A stretch of 5,165 bases of DNA from VRUB01 sp046758085. GTDB lineage: Bacteria; Pseudomonadota; Gammaproteobacteria; Acidiferrobacterales; SPGG2. A program made the translations under genes and the position numbers. The stretch is from positions 1 through 5,165 of the forward strand of contig JBHHZP010000202.1 in NCBI GenBank assembly GCA_046758085.1, given 5' to 3'. Shown here piece after piece: positions 1 through 5,077 of this stretch (within the stretch, counting starts at the first letter, position 1; each line of letters begins with the position of its first letter). The notes under the pieces were generated by a model. It had not been told where the DNA came from and made no database searches. It saw nothing but the letters and a program-made list of their open reading frames with translations.

Positions 1-8
1 AGTCCGGG

Positions 9-54
9 GTGCCCTTTCTTTCGGTTCCTTTCTTTGGGCACGCAAAGAAAGGAA
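9..54. repeat. Dispersed-type intergenic hairpin repeat (CTTTCTTT/AAAGAAAG family)
   Basis: Bases 25-36 (TTCCTTTCTTTG) and 43-54 (CAAAGAAAGGAA) are perfect 12-bp inverted arms around a 6-base loop, GGCACG. The nonamer CCTTTCTTT also occurs as a direct copy at 13-21. In addition, GTGCCC at 9-14 is complementary to GGGCAC at 36-41, so the upstream copy could pair with the hairpin loop. From general knowledge, very similar pyrimidine-arm/purine-arm hairpins recur between genes in xanthomonads, pseudomonads and other gammaproteobacteria; their function is not settled. There is no U-tract after the stem on either strand, so it is not a standard intrinsic terminator. The assignment to that repeat class is by resemblance only; the symmetry is seen directly. 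Confidence 0.7.
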
Positions 55-62
55 TCCGTCGT

Positions 63-80
63 ACGGGGGCGGAACCCCGT
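63..80. repeat. Second intergenic hairpin, 6-bp stem
   Basis: ACGGGG at 63-68 and CCCCGT at 75-80 pair perfectly around the loop GCGGAA. It lies 8 bp beyond the larger hairpin at 25-54. On the minus strand both stems would lie at the far 3' end of a transcript reading out of the gene at 817-209, so they could help to end or protect that RNA. No T-run follows on either strand, which argues against a classical intrinsic terminator. Confidence 0.45.
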
Positions 81-208
81 TAGTACATAATCGCCGGTTA
101 TACGACAACACGCAAACTGCAATTGTATTTCCCACCGCGCGGCGGCCTTCGGGCTAGAAAGCCAAAATACGGAGACACGCAGCGGCCGCTTGATTTTTCT
201 AAAGATCG
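81..208. other. Gene-free stretch downstream of the DUF2846-like gene
   Basis: I see no convincing coding frame, RNA gene or promoter here. It contains short GC palindromes (CCGCGCGG at 135-142 and AGCGGCCGCT at 181-190) and small possible stems such as GGCT-AGAA-AGCC. None is joined to a U-tract in the right orientation to make a persuasive terminator for the gene ending at 209. Confidence 0.4.
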
Positions 209-817
209 TTAGCGCCCAGCCTGTAGCATCGCCGGCGACTGGCCTGCCAGATCTTGGGTGTGAAAACGTTTTCGATAGGGCAGCGCAAGCTCGCTGCCGG
301 CGCGTTGGAGCGCGTCTCGGTACGTCTTTTGCGCCCGTAGCTGCTGGCGCGTAAGCGTCTCGGGGTCCGTGGTCACGTAACTCAAGCCCTTGTCCGCCAC
401 CAGCGCCCTGATGATGCCAGGATTATCCGCGACCCATGCGTGCGCAAGCGGGCTGAGCCTGACCCGGCGCAGCAGGTAGGCCCACCCGGCCCTGAACTCG
501 TACCATTTGGGTTCAGACGTGCCCCACACCAGCCGGAAACCCGGCTCGACCATGGCCGCCGTGTAGGACCGACGGGGAAGAAAACCGATCGGCACGGTGT
601 CAATGTAGACACGCGCGGTCCCGTCGCTCAGATCGTTGACCAGATACACCAACACGCGGTCGTGCCTGAGTTTGAAGAATACGGGTGGATGAGCGGTGTA
701 GGCGCCGCTAGCCTGTGCGCGGCTATGGGGGGCAACTAACAGCAGCAACGCTGACAGCAGCGCCGCAGCGAAGTACGCAGCGGCTGGAGTCCTTTCTCGG
801 AAAAAACCGTGTACCAT
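209..817 (-). CDS. Secreted protein with DUF2846-like region
   Basis: This encodes a 202-residue exported protein of unknown function. The N-terminus is a clear signal peptide: charged residues up to Arg9, a hydrophobic run at about 12-29, and a likely signal peptidase I site after AQA (residues 34-36). The protein has no cysteine, so it is not a lipoprotein. Residues about 53-120 read like the DUF2846 fold: a strand with RVLVYLVND, then ARVYIDTVPIGFLPRRSYTAAMVEPG, that is, a short displayed-ligand pattern followed by a turn and a Pro-Gly step. The remainder, about 121-202, is Arg/Gln-rich, partly helical in character and unassigned. The ATG at 817 is preceded by AAGGGAAGG at good spacing and by a strong promoter. 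It is transcribed alone, away from the phosphodiesterase gene. Signal peptide and secretion are well supported; the DUF2846 call is by pattern recall and moderate. The product is probably periplasmic. Confidence 0.75.
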   Translation of the reverse strand: MVHGFFRERTPAAAYFAAALLSALLLLVAPHSRAQASGAYTAHPPVFFKLRHDRVLVYLVNDLSDGTARVYIDTVPIGFLPRRSYTAAMVEPGFRLVWGTSEPKWYEFRAGWAYLLRRVRLSPLAHAWVADNPGIIRALVADKGLSYVTTDPETLTRQQLRAQKTYRDALQRAGSELALPYRKRFHTQDLAGQSPAMLQAGR

Positions 818-822
818 GGTAC
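811..822. repeat. 12-bp palindrome over the start codon of the 817-209 gene
   Basis: GTACCATGGTAC is its own reverse complement over all 12 bases. The central CAT/ATG includes the start codon (815-817) of the minus-strand gene, and the palindrome abuts the Shine-Dalgarno sequence AAGGGAAGG. It might fold back on the mRNA or bind a dimeric protein, but chance is also possible. Confidence 0.5.
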
Positions 823-831
823 CTTCCCTTG

Positions 832-842
832 ACCACGGTGGT
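832..842. promoter_or_regulatory. Possible operator at the transcription start
   Basis: ACCAC-G-GTGGT is a perfect 5-bp-arm inverted repeat placed at about +1 to +12 of the predicted minus-strand transcript. The overlapping GTAGTAG at 841-847 has an inverted partner CTACTAC at 889-895, so the minus promoter sits between the two. This arrangement would suit a repressor, but no regulator gene is present in the window to link it to. Confidence 0.3.
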
Positions 843-849
843 AGTAGGG

Positions 850-878
850 AATATACGCACCGTTGCTGCTTACGTCAA
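850..878 (-). promoter_or_regulatory. Near-consensus sigma70 promoter for the DUF2846-like gene
   Basis: Read on the minus strand, TTGACG (878-873) is followed by a 17-bp spacer and TATATT (855-850). That is 5 of 6 matches at each box with ideal spacing. Transcription would begin near 843, giving a leader of about 26 bases that contains AAGGGAAGG just before the ATG at 817. Housekeeping, fairly strong expression is the natural reading. The sequence match is direct; the activity is inferred. Confidence 0.75.
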
Positions 879-898
879 ATTCCAGGTTCTACTACGTT

Positions 899-904
899 TA
901 TAAT
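899..904 (+). promoter_or_regulatory. Candidate -10 box for the phosphodiesterase gene
   Basis: TATAAT is a perfect -10 hexamer on the plus strand. The -35 position at 17 bp (CAAATT, 876-881) is poor, so this promoter would be weak or activator-dependent. The start would be near 911, giving a leader of about 76 bases. The box lies in an AT-rich imperfect palindrome (TATAA at 899-903, TTATA at 909-913). Confidence 0.4.
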
Positions 905-986
905 ATTGTTATAGGTGTCTCAGCGAGAGGCGACAGGATACACCGGCCGTAATCTCCCGCTTGCGGTTCGTTGCTGCTAAAAACAG

Positions 987-1733
987 ATGAATAAGCTGCA
1001 GCTCGTTGCACACCGGGGCTATCCCGAGCATTTTCCGGAAAATACGTTACTCGGAATCATGGCCGCGATCCGCGCCGGCGCGCGTTTTGTGGAAGTCGAC
1101 ATCCAGCTTAGTGCCGACGAGATACCTGTGCTGTTGCACGATCGCACCTTACAACGGGTATGCGGTGTCAAGGGTGTAGTGCATCATATGTCGTTCGCGG
1201 AGCTGCGGCGGCTGCACCCGAGCGAGTATGAGCGCTTCGGTTATCGATTCTCACAAGTACGTATTCCGAGCCTGGCCGAGTTTCGCGAGTTGCTGGAGAG
1301 CCATCCGGGTGTTACCGCATTCATCGAACTAAAGCGCTCGAGCGCCGAGCACTTCGGCCCAACGGTCGTACTCAATCGCGTGATGCGCGAGCTCGAATCG
1401 GTGGCGCAGCAGGTGGTCATTATCTCGTTTTCTTTCGACGTGCTCCTCACCGCCCGCAACCAGGGAGTAGAGCATCTTGGCGCGATCATCCACAAGTGGA
1501 GCCAACGCAAGCAAGCGATCCTGCGCGAGGTACGGGCAGGCCATGTGATTTGCGAGGTTGGAGTGTTGCCGCGTTGGGGCAAGCTGCGTGTTCCCGGAGC
1601 CAAGCTTATGGTGTACGAGATCACCGACGCCAGGCTTGCACTCCGCCTGGCGGCACGAGGGGTCAATCTCATCGAGTCGTTTGCCATCGGGGAGATGTTC
1701 GAGCAGCTCGAGTTACTTGAAGGGGCCGAGTGA
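987..1733 (+). CDS. Glycerophosphodiester phosphodiesterase (UgpQ-like, cytosolic)
   Basis: This enzyme hydrolyses glycerophosphodiesters, the deacylated phospholipid headgroups, to sn-glycerol 3-phosphate and an alcohol. The 248-residue length is that of cytosolic UgpQ-type enzymes. The GDPD catalytic and metal set is present: His9-Arg10 in AHRG, Pro-Glu-Asn-Thr at 17-20, Glu36 and Asp38 in VEVDIQLS, His51-Asp52 in LLHD, and Glu114/Lys116 in FIELK. There is no signal peptide or membrane segment. The ATG at 987 is the first possible start, because an in-frame TAA lies at 978-980; a Shine-Dalgarno sequence is not obvious. The C-terminal part departs from UgpQ: the usual WTVN motif reads YEIT, and the usual TDxP end of the barrel reads IESFAIGEM. 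Family membership is secure; the natural headgroup is unknown. It is divergent from the secreted-protein gene and convergent, by 12 bp, with the FGGY kinase. Confidence 0.92.
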   Translation: MNKLQLVAHRGYPEHFPENTLLGIMAAIRAGARFVEVDIQLSADEIPVLLHDRTLQRVCGVKGVVHHMSFAELRRLHPSEYERFGYRFSQVRIPSLAEFRELLESHPGVTAFIELKRSSAEHFGPTVVLNRVMRELESVAQQVVIISFSFDVLLTARNQGVEHLGAIIHKWSQRKQAILREVRAGHVICEVGVLPRWGKLRVPGAKLMVYEITDARLALRLAARGVNLIESFAIGEMFEQLELLEGAE

Positions 1734-1769
1734 GCCCGTTCCACGTCAGCGCGGTGGTGCCTCACGGGC
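1734..1769. other. Inverted repeat at the convergent gene junction
   Basis: GCCCGT (1734-1739) directly after the phosphodiesterase stop pairs with ACGGGC (1764-1769), and inside it CCAC (1741-1744) can pair with GTGG (1754-1757). A stem here would be available to both converging transcripts, and it overlaps the last codons of the kinase gene. There is no U-tract on either strand, so intrinsic termination is not shown. Confidence 0.25.
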
Positions 1770-3209
1770 GAGCACGCCACGCATGGCCTCGCGCCAGGCG
1801 CGGTAGCGCTCGCTCAAGCCGGGGTTGTTGGCCGGGCTGAAACATAGACTGCTGTTGGTCTCCGGCCATGCAGCAGGCCGGCCAGCCAGTAGGAACGCCG
1901 TACCGCGGGCGCTCGCCTCACACTGGGCCGGGCGATACACCGACAATGCGCTGACATCGGCCAATCGTTGACAAAGGCCGTCGAGGCGGGCGAGGCCACC
2001 GCTGATCTGGATCCTCACCGTGGCTGCCGTGAACGGGCGCATGCTGTCCAGGTTCGTCTGCAGCAAAAACACGATACTCTCGATCACCGCGACCGCCTTT
2101 GCCGATGCATCGCCCGCACCGATAAAGCGACAGGGAAAATCGGCAACCCAGTACGGTGAGCCGAGGCCGGAGATGCCGTTCAGAAACAATGGCGGCGAGG
2201 CGGTGTGGGTGAGCCATTGCGCCAACTTCGCCTCGATCCTCGACAGCGCGTACTCACGTTCCAGCCAGCGCAAGGCACTGGCGGCACCGTTCACTGTACC
2301 TTCCAGGGCGTAGAACAAGTCCTCGCCGTCGTGCAGCACCACACTGGTCAAAAAACGCGGTGTACAACCAGGGTGCTCATCCGACAGGCATTGTACAAAC
2401 GCCCCCGTGCCAATGTTCACATAGGCAGTATCGGATCGTGGATGCCCAAACGCAAAGACGGCAGCGGATTGATCTCCGGTGACGACGGTCACCGGGATTT
2501 TTTTATTTCCGATGCGCAGCGTGCCGAACTCGTGGCGACTGGGCACGCATTGTGGAAACGGTTGCAAGGGCAGGCCGAATAGCTCGAGTAGCTCCGGATC
2601 CCAGTTCCCGGTTTTCACGTTCCAGAGCAGCGTGCGCGAAGCGTTAGCGGGATCGGCCATCAACGGGCGTTCGGCAAGCAGCCGGAAAAGCAGGAAACTT
2701 GCCACCGGTCCCCAGGCGAGGCGCCCGCTGTCACAGGCGCGCCTGACTTCGGGAAGATTGTCCAGGCACCAGCGAAACTTGCTCGCCCCATAATGCGCAT
2801 TGGGGAACAGGCCCGTGATCTGGTGAATGCACGCCGTGCGATCGGCAAACTGCTCGAGCCAGTTGTGTGCCCGTCTGTCTTGCCAGCTGATGACCGGTGA
2901 CAGCGCATTGCCGCTATACTTGTCCCAGCACGCGATGCTCGAACGTTGAGTTGCCAGCCCTGCGGCGACAATACGGTTGCATTTTTCGCCCAAGCTGCTT
3001 GCCACTCGATCCAGCGCCACGGATACCGATGACACCAGACCGTCTGGATCCTGCTCAACCCAATCTGCCCGCGGCATGTTTGCGCCAAACTCGCAAAACC
3101 CCTCAGCTACTGCCGCTGCCTGCTCGTCGAATACGAGCACGCGGCTGCCCTGCCCACCTTGGTCGATTGCGAGATACAGTGTACCGTCCAGCGAATGCTC
3201 AGGACTCAT
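1746..3209 (-). CDS. FGGY-family carbohydrate kinase, glycerol-kinase-like, substrate unknown
   Basis: This is an ATP-dependent sugar or polyol kinase of 487 residues, about the length of glycerol kinase. Numbered from the ATG at 3209, the N-terminal phosphate motif is DQGGQGSR (16-23; glycerol kinase has DQGTTSSR). ATQRSSIACWD (86-96) and WQDRR (109-113) follow, then HYGASKFRW (139-147), NASRTLLWN (189-197), GDQSAA (245-250) with the probable catalytic base Asp246, NIGTGAF (265-271), and the FGGY C-terminal glycine pair at 404-405. By alignment by eye, the glycerol ligands Arg83, Tyr135 and Asp245 of E. coli GlpK are kept (Arg89, Tyr140, Asp246), but Glu84 is Ser90. The substrate is therefore not assured to be glycerol. 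The ATG at 3209 overlaps the cysQ end by 11 bp and implies translational coupling; the SD is weak. A longer frame from a TTG at 3254 would only extend into cysQ without homology. Confidence 0.88.
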   Translation of the reverse strand: MSPEHSLDGTLYLAIDQGGQGSRVLVFDEQAAAVAEGFCEFGANMPRADWVEQDPDGLVSSVSVALDRVASSLGEKCNRIVAAGLATQRSSIACWDKYSGNALSPVISWQDRRAHNWLEQFADRTACIHQITGLFPNAHYGASKFRWCLDNLPEVRRACDSGRLAWGPVASFLLFRLLAERPLMADPANASRTLLWNVKTGNWDPELLELFGLPLQPFPQCVPSRHEFGTLRIGNKKIPVTVVTGDQSAAVFAFGHPRSDTAYVNIGTGAFVQCLSDEHPGCTPRFLTSVVLHDGEDLFYALEGTVNGAASALRWLEREYALSRIEAKLAQWLTHTASPPLFLNGISGLGSPYWVADFPCRFIGAGDASAKAVAVIESIVFLLQTNLDSMRPFTAATVRIQISGGLARLDGLCQRLADVSALSVYRPAQCEASARGTAFLLAGRPAAWPETNSSLCFSPANNPGLSERYRAWREAMRGVLAREAPPR

Positions 3210-4011
3210 CCACGTGCACCATCCAGTCGTAATCTCCGCTACCGCTGGCCACAAACCAGGGGTTGAGCAACGAGGGCTTGTTGTACACCAGTGGGTGCTT
3301 ACTCAGGTCGGTGACCTCGCCCCCGGCGACGCGCAACACGCAATGAGCCGCCGCCGTGTCCCATTCCGAGGTAGGGCCAAAGCGCGGGCACACATCGGCA
3401 GCGCCTTCGGCTACCAGACAGATCTTAAGCGCGCTTCCCATGCGGATAAGCCCGGGTTTCCCCTGCGCCTGTGCCAGGCTTTGCAAGAATCCTGCAAGCT
3501 TCGGTCCCGCGTGTGAGCGGCTGGCTGCTACCGTGGCCTTACCGCCGCAGTAGCGGCGCACATGAATGGCTTGTGCGCGTTTGCCCGGGACTTCCTTGGA
3601 GGTCCCCCGCCCCTCGCAGCCCGCGTAGACGACGTTAAGCACCGGTGCCAGCACCACACCGAGTACGGGCCTGTGATCCTCAACAAGCGCAATGTTTACC
3701 GTGAACTCGCCGTTGCGCTTAATGAACTCTTTGGTGCCATCCAACGGATCGACCAGCCACAACCGCTTCCAGCCCGCACGATTCTCATAGGTGTTCTCAT
3801 CCGACTCTTCAGAGAGCACCGGTATGTCGGGTGTGAGCGCCTGCAGGCGTGCCACGATCAGCTCGTGCGCTGCGCGATCGGCCTCGGTGAGAGGTGAGCC
3901 GTCTTCTTTCGCAGCGACCGTGAATGATCGATTATAAATCTGCAATATGCGTTGACCAGCATCCACAGCAATGGCCTTCACTTCGTCGAGATACATGCAA
4001 GGATCGTTCAC
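3199..4011 (-). CDS. cysQ: 3'(2'),5'-bisphosphate nucleotidase CysQ
   Basis: CysQ removes the 3'-phosphate from 3'-phosphoadenosine 5'-phosphate (and acts on PAPS), clearing the inhibitory by-product of sulfate assimilation. It belongs to the inositol-monophosphatase-like, Mg2+-dependent, Li+-sensitive phosphatases. The 270-residue product shows the full metal-site pattern: Asp45 in LTEADR, Glu68-Glu69 in LSEES, DPLDGTKEF at 88-96 (Asp88, Asp91) and WDTAAAH with Asp218, followed by AGGEVTDL. FIKRNGEFTVNIALV after the DPLDGT motif is the CysQ-type continuation. The start is a GTG at 4011, 7 bp after the nudE stop, with GGAAAG inside the end of nudE about 10 bases upstream. An ATG at 3996 (residue 6) is an alternative but has no ribosome-binding sequence. 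It is the middle gene of the nudE-cysQ-kinase operon and is likely cytoplasmic. Confidence 0.95.
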   Translation of the reverse strand: MNDPCMYLDEVKAIAVDAGQRILQIYNRSFTVAAKEDGSPLTEADRAAHELIVARLQALTPDIPVLSEESDENTYENRAGWKRLWLVDPLDGTKEFIKRNGEFTVNIALVEDHRPVLGVVLAPVLNVVYAGCEGRGTSKEVPGKRAQAIHVRRYCGGKATVAASRSHAGPKLAGFLQSLAQAQGKPGLIRMGSALKICLVAEGAADVCPRFGPTSEWDTAAAHCVLRVAGGEVTDLSKHPLVYNKPSLLNPWFVASGSGDYDWMVHVDES

Positions 4012-4018
4012 GTATGCG

Positions 4019-4564
4019 TTACTTTCCAGCTAGCAGGTCGCGCACAAGAAATAGCGCAGCGATGCTGCGCGCCTCGGTGCAGTCGGTCTGGGTTACCAGT
4101 GCCGAAAGGTTGCCGATCGACCACGGTACGACTTCGATCGGTTCAGGTTCGTCGCCGTCACGCCGGGCGGGGTAGAGTTCCGTCGCCAGCACGATGTGGG
4201 TGGTATGGTTCGCATAACCCGGCGCGAGCGTCAGCGACTTTATGTGTTGCAGGTGTCTCGCACCGTAGCCGACCTCCTCCATAAGCTCGCGGTTGGCGGT
4301 GTCGTACGGGGATTCGCCCTCGTCCACCCGCCCCTTCGGCAGGCATAACTCGTAGCGCTCGACCCCGGCCGCGTACTCGCGTATCAACAAAACCGTATCG
4401 TCGTCCCGCATAGGCACGATCAAGACGGCCCCACCGGCGGCGGCGCGTAGGCGTTCGTATCTCACCTCACGCCCGTTTGAAAAACGCAAATCGAGCTGCT
4501 CTACACAAAATATACGCGTCTGCGCGATAGTCTCGACGCGGATGATGTCGGGTTTCTTACCCAC
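4019..4564 (-). CDS. nudE: ADP compounds hydrolase NudE (Nudix family)
   Basis: NudE cleaves ADP-linked compounds such as ADP-ribose, NADH and diadenosine polyphosphates at the pyrophosphate. The 181-residue product has a full Nudix box at 78-100: G(RVDEG)E, seven residues, then RELMEEVGY, with Glu93, Glu96 and Glu97 as metal ligands. NudE-specific stretches match the E. coli protein: VET near the N-terminus, FSNGREVRYERL (28-39), LIREYAAGVERYEL (60-73), LTLAPGYANH and GDEPEPIEVVPWSI, then ARSIAALFLVRDLLAGK at the C-terminus. The start is a GTG at 4564: an in-frame TAG at 4579-4577 rules out anything longer, and no other start codon lies before the conserved region. There is no Shine-Dalgarno sequence in front of it. 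First gene of the three-gene minus-strand operon. Confidence 0.94.
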   Translation of the reverse strand: MGKKPDIIRVETIAQTRIFCVEQLDLRFSNGREVRYERLRAAAGGAVLIVPMRDDDTVLLIREYAAGVERYELCLPKGRVDEGESPYDTANRELMEEVGYGARHLQHIKSLTLAPGYANHTTHIVLATELYPARRDGDEPEPIEVVPWSIGNLSALVTQTDCTEARSIAALFLVRDLLAGK

Positions 4565-4570
4565 AAGGGT

Positions 4571-4579
4571 TCTATACTA
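4571..4579 (-). promoter_or_regulatory. Candidate -10 region just upstream of nudE
   Basis: The minus strand reads TAGTATAGA here, offering TAGTAT or TATAGA as a -10 box, 4 of 6 matches each. No good -35 lies at 16-18 bp. If used, transcription would start within a few bases of the nudE GTG, giving an almost leaderless message. Weak evidence, but it would explain the absence of a ribosome-binding site. Confidence 0.3.
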
Positions 4580-4621
4580 CACGTTTGGCCCAAAGGTTAC
4601 CTGGATCTGCACTGATGGCAA

Positions 4622-4636
4622 GCGCCGCACCGGCGC
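4622..4636. repeat. Perfect 6-bp hairpin in the nudE/STAS divergent region
   Basis: GCGCCG (4622-4627) and CGGCGC (4631-4636) are perfect inverted arms around CAC. It lies between the two divergent genes, just upstream of the plus-strand promoter candidate, and could be a protein-binding site. GC-rich short palindromes arise by chance in DNA of this composition. Confidence 0.35.
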
Positions 4637-4640
4637 CGTG

Positions 4641-4669
4641 TTCGACGACCCGATGCCGCATGTTACAAT
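4641..4669 (+). promoter_or_regulatory. Extended -10 promoter for the STAS/SEC14-like gene
   Basis: TGTTACAAT (4661-4669) gives a TACAAT -10 box with a TGn extension, the form that tolerates a weak -35. TTCGAC (4641-4646) lies at 17-bp spacing but matches the -35 consensus poorly. The transcript would start near 4676, leaving a leader of about 40 bases before the ATG at 4717. Confidence 0.5.
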
Positions 4670-4716
4670 GCCGAGCCACCGCCGAGCACAATCCCGTTCA
4701 CCCATTGGACCTAACT

Positions 4717-5064
4717 ATGATCGTCGTAGAAGAAGAGAAAGATCTAGTTAAAGTGAGTGTCTACGCCGAGTTTACGCTTGCCGACTACCGCGAGTTTGAA
4801 CAGGCCGTCACGCATGAGCTTGAAAACTCGCCCAAGATCAAGCTGCTGCTCGATCTGAGCAACATGGCGAAGTTTACCGTCGATGTAGCGTGGGAGGATA
4901 TCAAGTTCACGCGCGCGCACGCACATGACTTCACGCGCATAGCGGTCGTCACTACGAATCAGTGGACATCGTGGGCAAGCTGGCTGGGTACCGCCTTCAC
5001 CGACGCTGAGGTCGCTTTCTTTGAAGACGCGCAGGCGGCTAGCGCGTGGATCCATGGCGAGTGA
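4717..5064 (+). CDS. STAS/SEC14-like (SpoIIAA-like) small protein
   Basis: This 115-residue cytoplasmic protein has the layout of the SpoIIAA-like STAS/SEC14 family: a first strand MIVVEEEKDLVKVSVYAEFT, an acidic helix ADYREFEQAV, the core strand KIKLLLDLSNM (40-50), then WEDIKFTRAHAHDFTRIAVVT (59-79), a Trp-rich WTSWASWL (83-90), and VAFFEDAQAASAWI at the end. The pattern of RIAVV, then a Trp loop, then a phenylalanine-aspartate/glutamate strand and AxxWI is typical of this family and covers its full usual length. Members may bind small hydrophobic molecules or act in regulation, but no biochemical role is established. The ATG at 4717 was chosen because the family begins at this strand; extending the frame to an ATG at 4585 adds 44 low-complexity residues across the promoter. 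The SD is weak (GGA at 4707-4709). No partner kinase or sigma factor lies nearby. Confidence 0.85.
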   Translation: MIVVEEEKDLVKVSVYAEFTLADYREFEQAVTHELENSPKIKLLLDLSNMAKFTVDVAWEDIKFTRAHAHDFTRIAVVTTNQWTSWASWLGTAFTDAEVAFFEDAQAASAWIHGE

Positions 5065-5077
5065 CTGAGGCGATCCG

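Noticed and set aside
1..80. CRISPR array or insertion-sequence end
   Set aside because: There is only one hairpin and one short direct duplication, no regular spacers, no transposase and no target-site duplication.
181..199. GC palindrome followed by a T-run as a plus-strand terminator
   Set aside because: AGCGGCCGCT has no room for a proper loop, the T-run is offset, and no plus-strand gene lies upstream in the window.
1241..1780. Minus-strand open frame of 179 codons opposite the phosphodiesterase gene
   Set aside because: It is antisense to a gene with a complete catalytic motif set. Its translation is Ser/Arg/Thr-rich without family pattern, as expected of a shadow frame in GC-rich DNA.
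3210..3254. TTG-initiated N-terminal extension of the FGGY kinase
   Set aside because: It lies wholly inside cysQ, uses a rare start codon and adds nothing resembling the family; the ATG at 3209 fits the family start.
2977..3516. Plus-strand open frame of 179 codons opposite kinase and cysQ
   Set aside because: It spans the junction of two well-supported minus-strand genes and has no recognisable motif.
4585..4716. N-terminal extension of the STAS-like protein
   Set aside because: The added 44 residues are Ala/Pro/Arg-rich, cross the extended -10 promoter and precede the normal first strand of the family.
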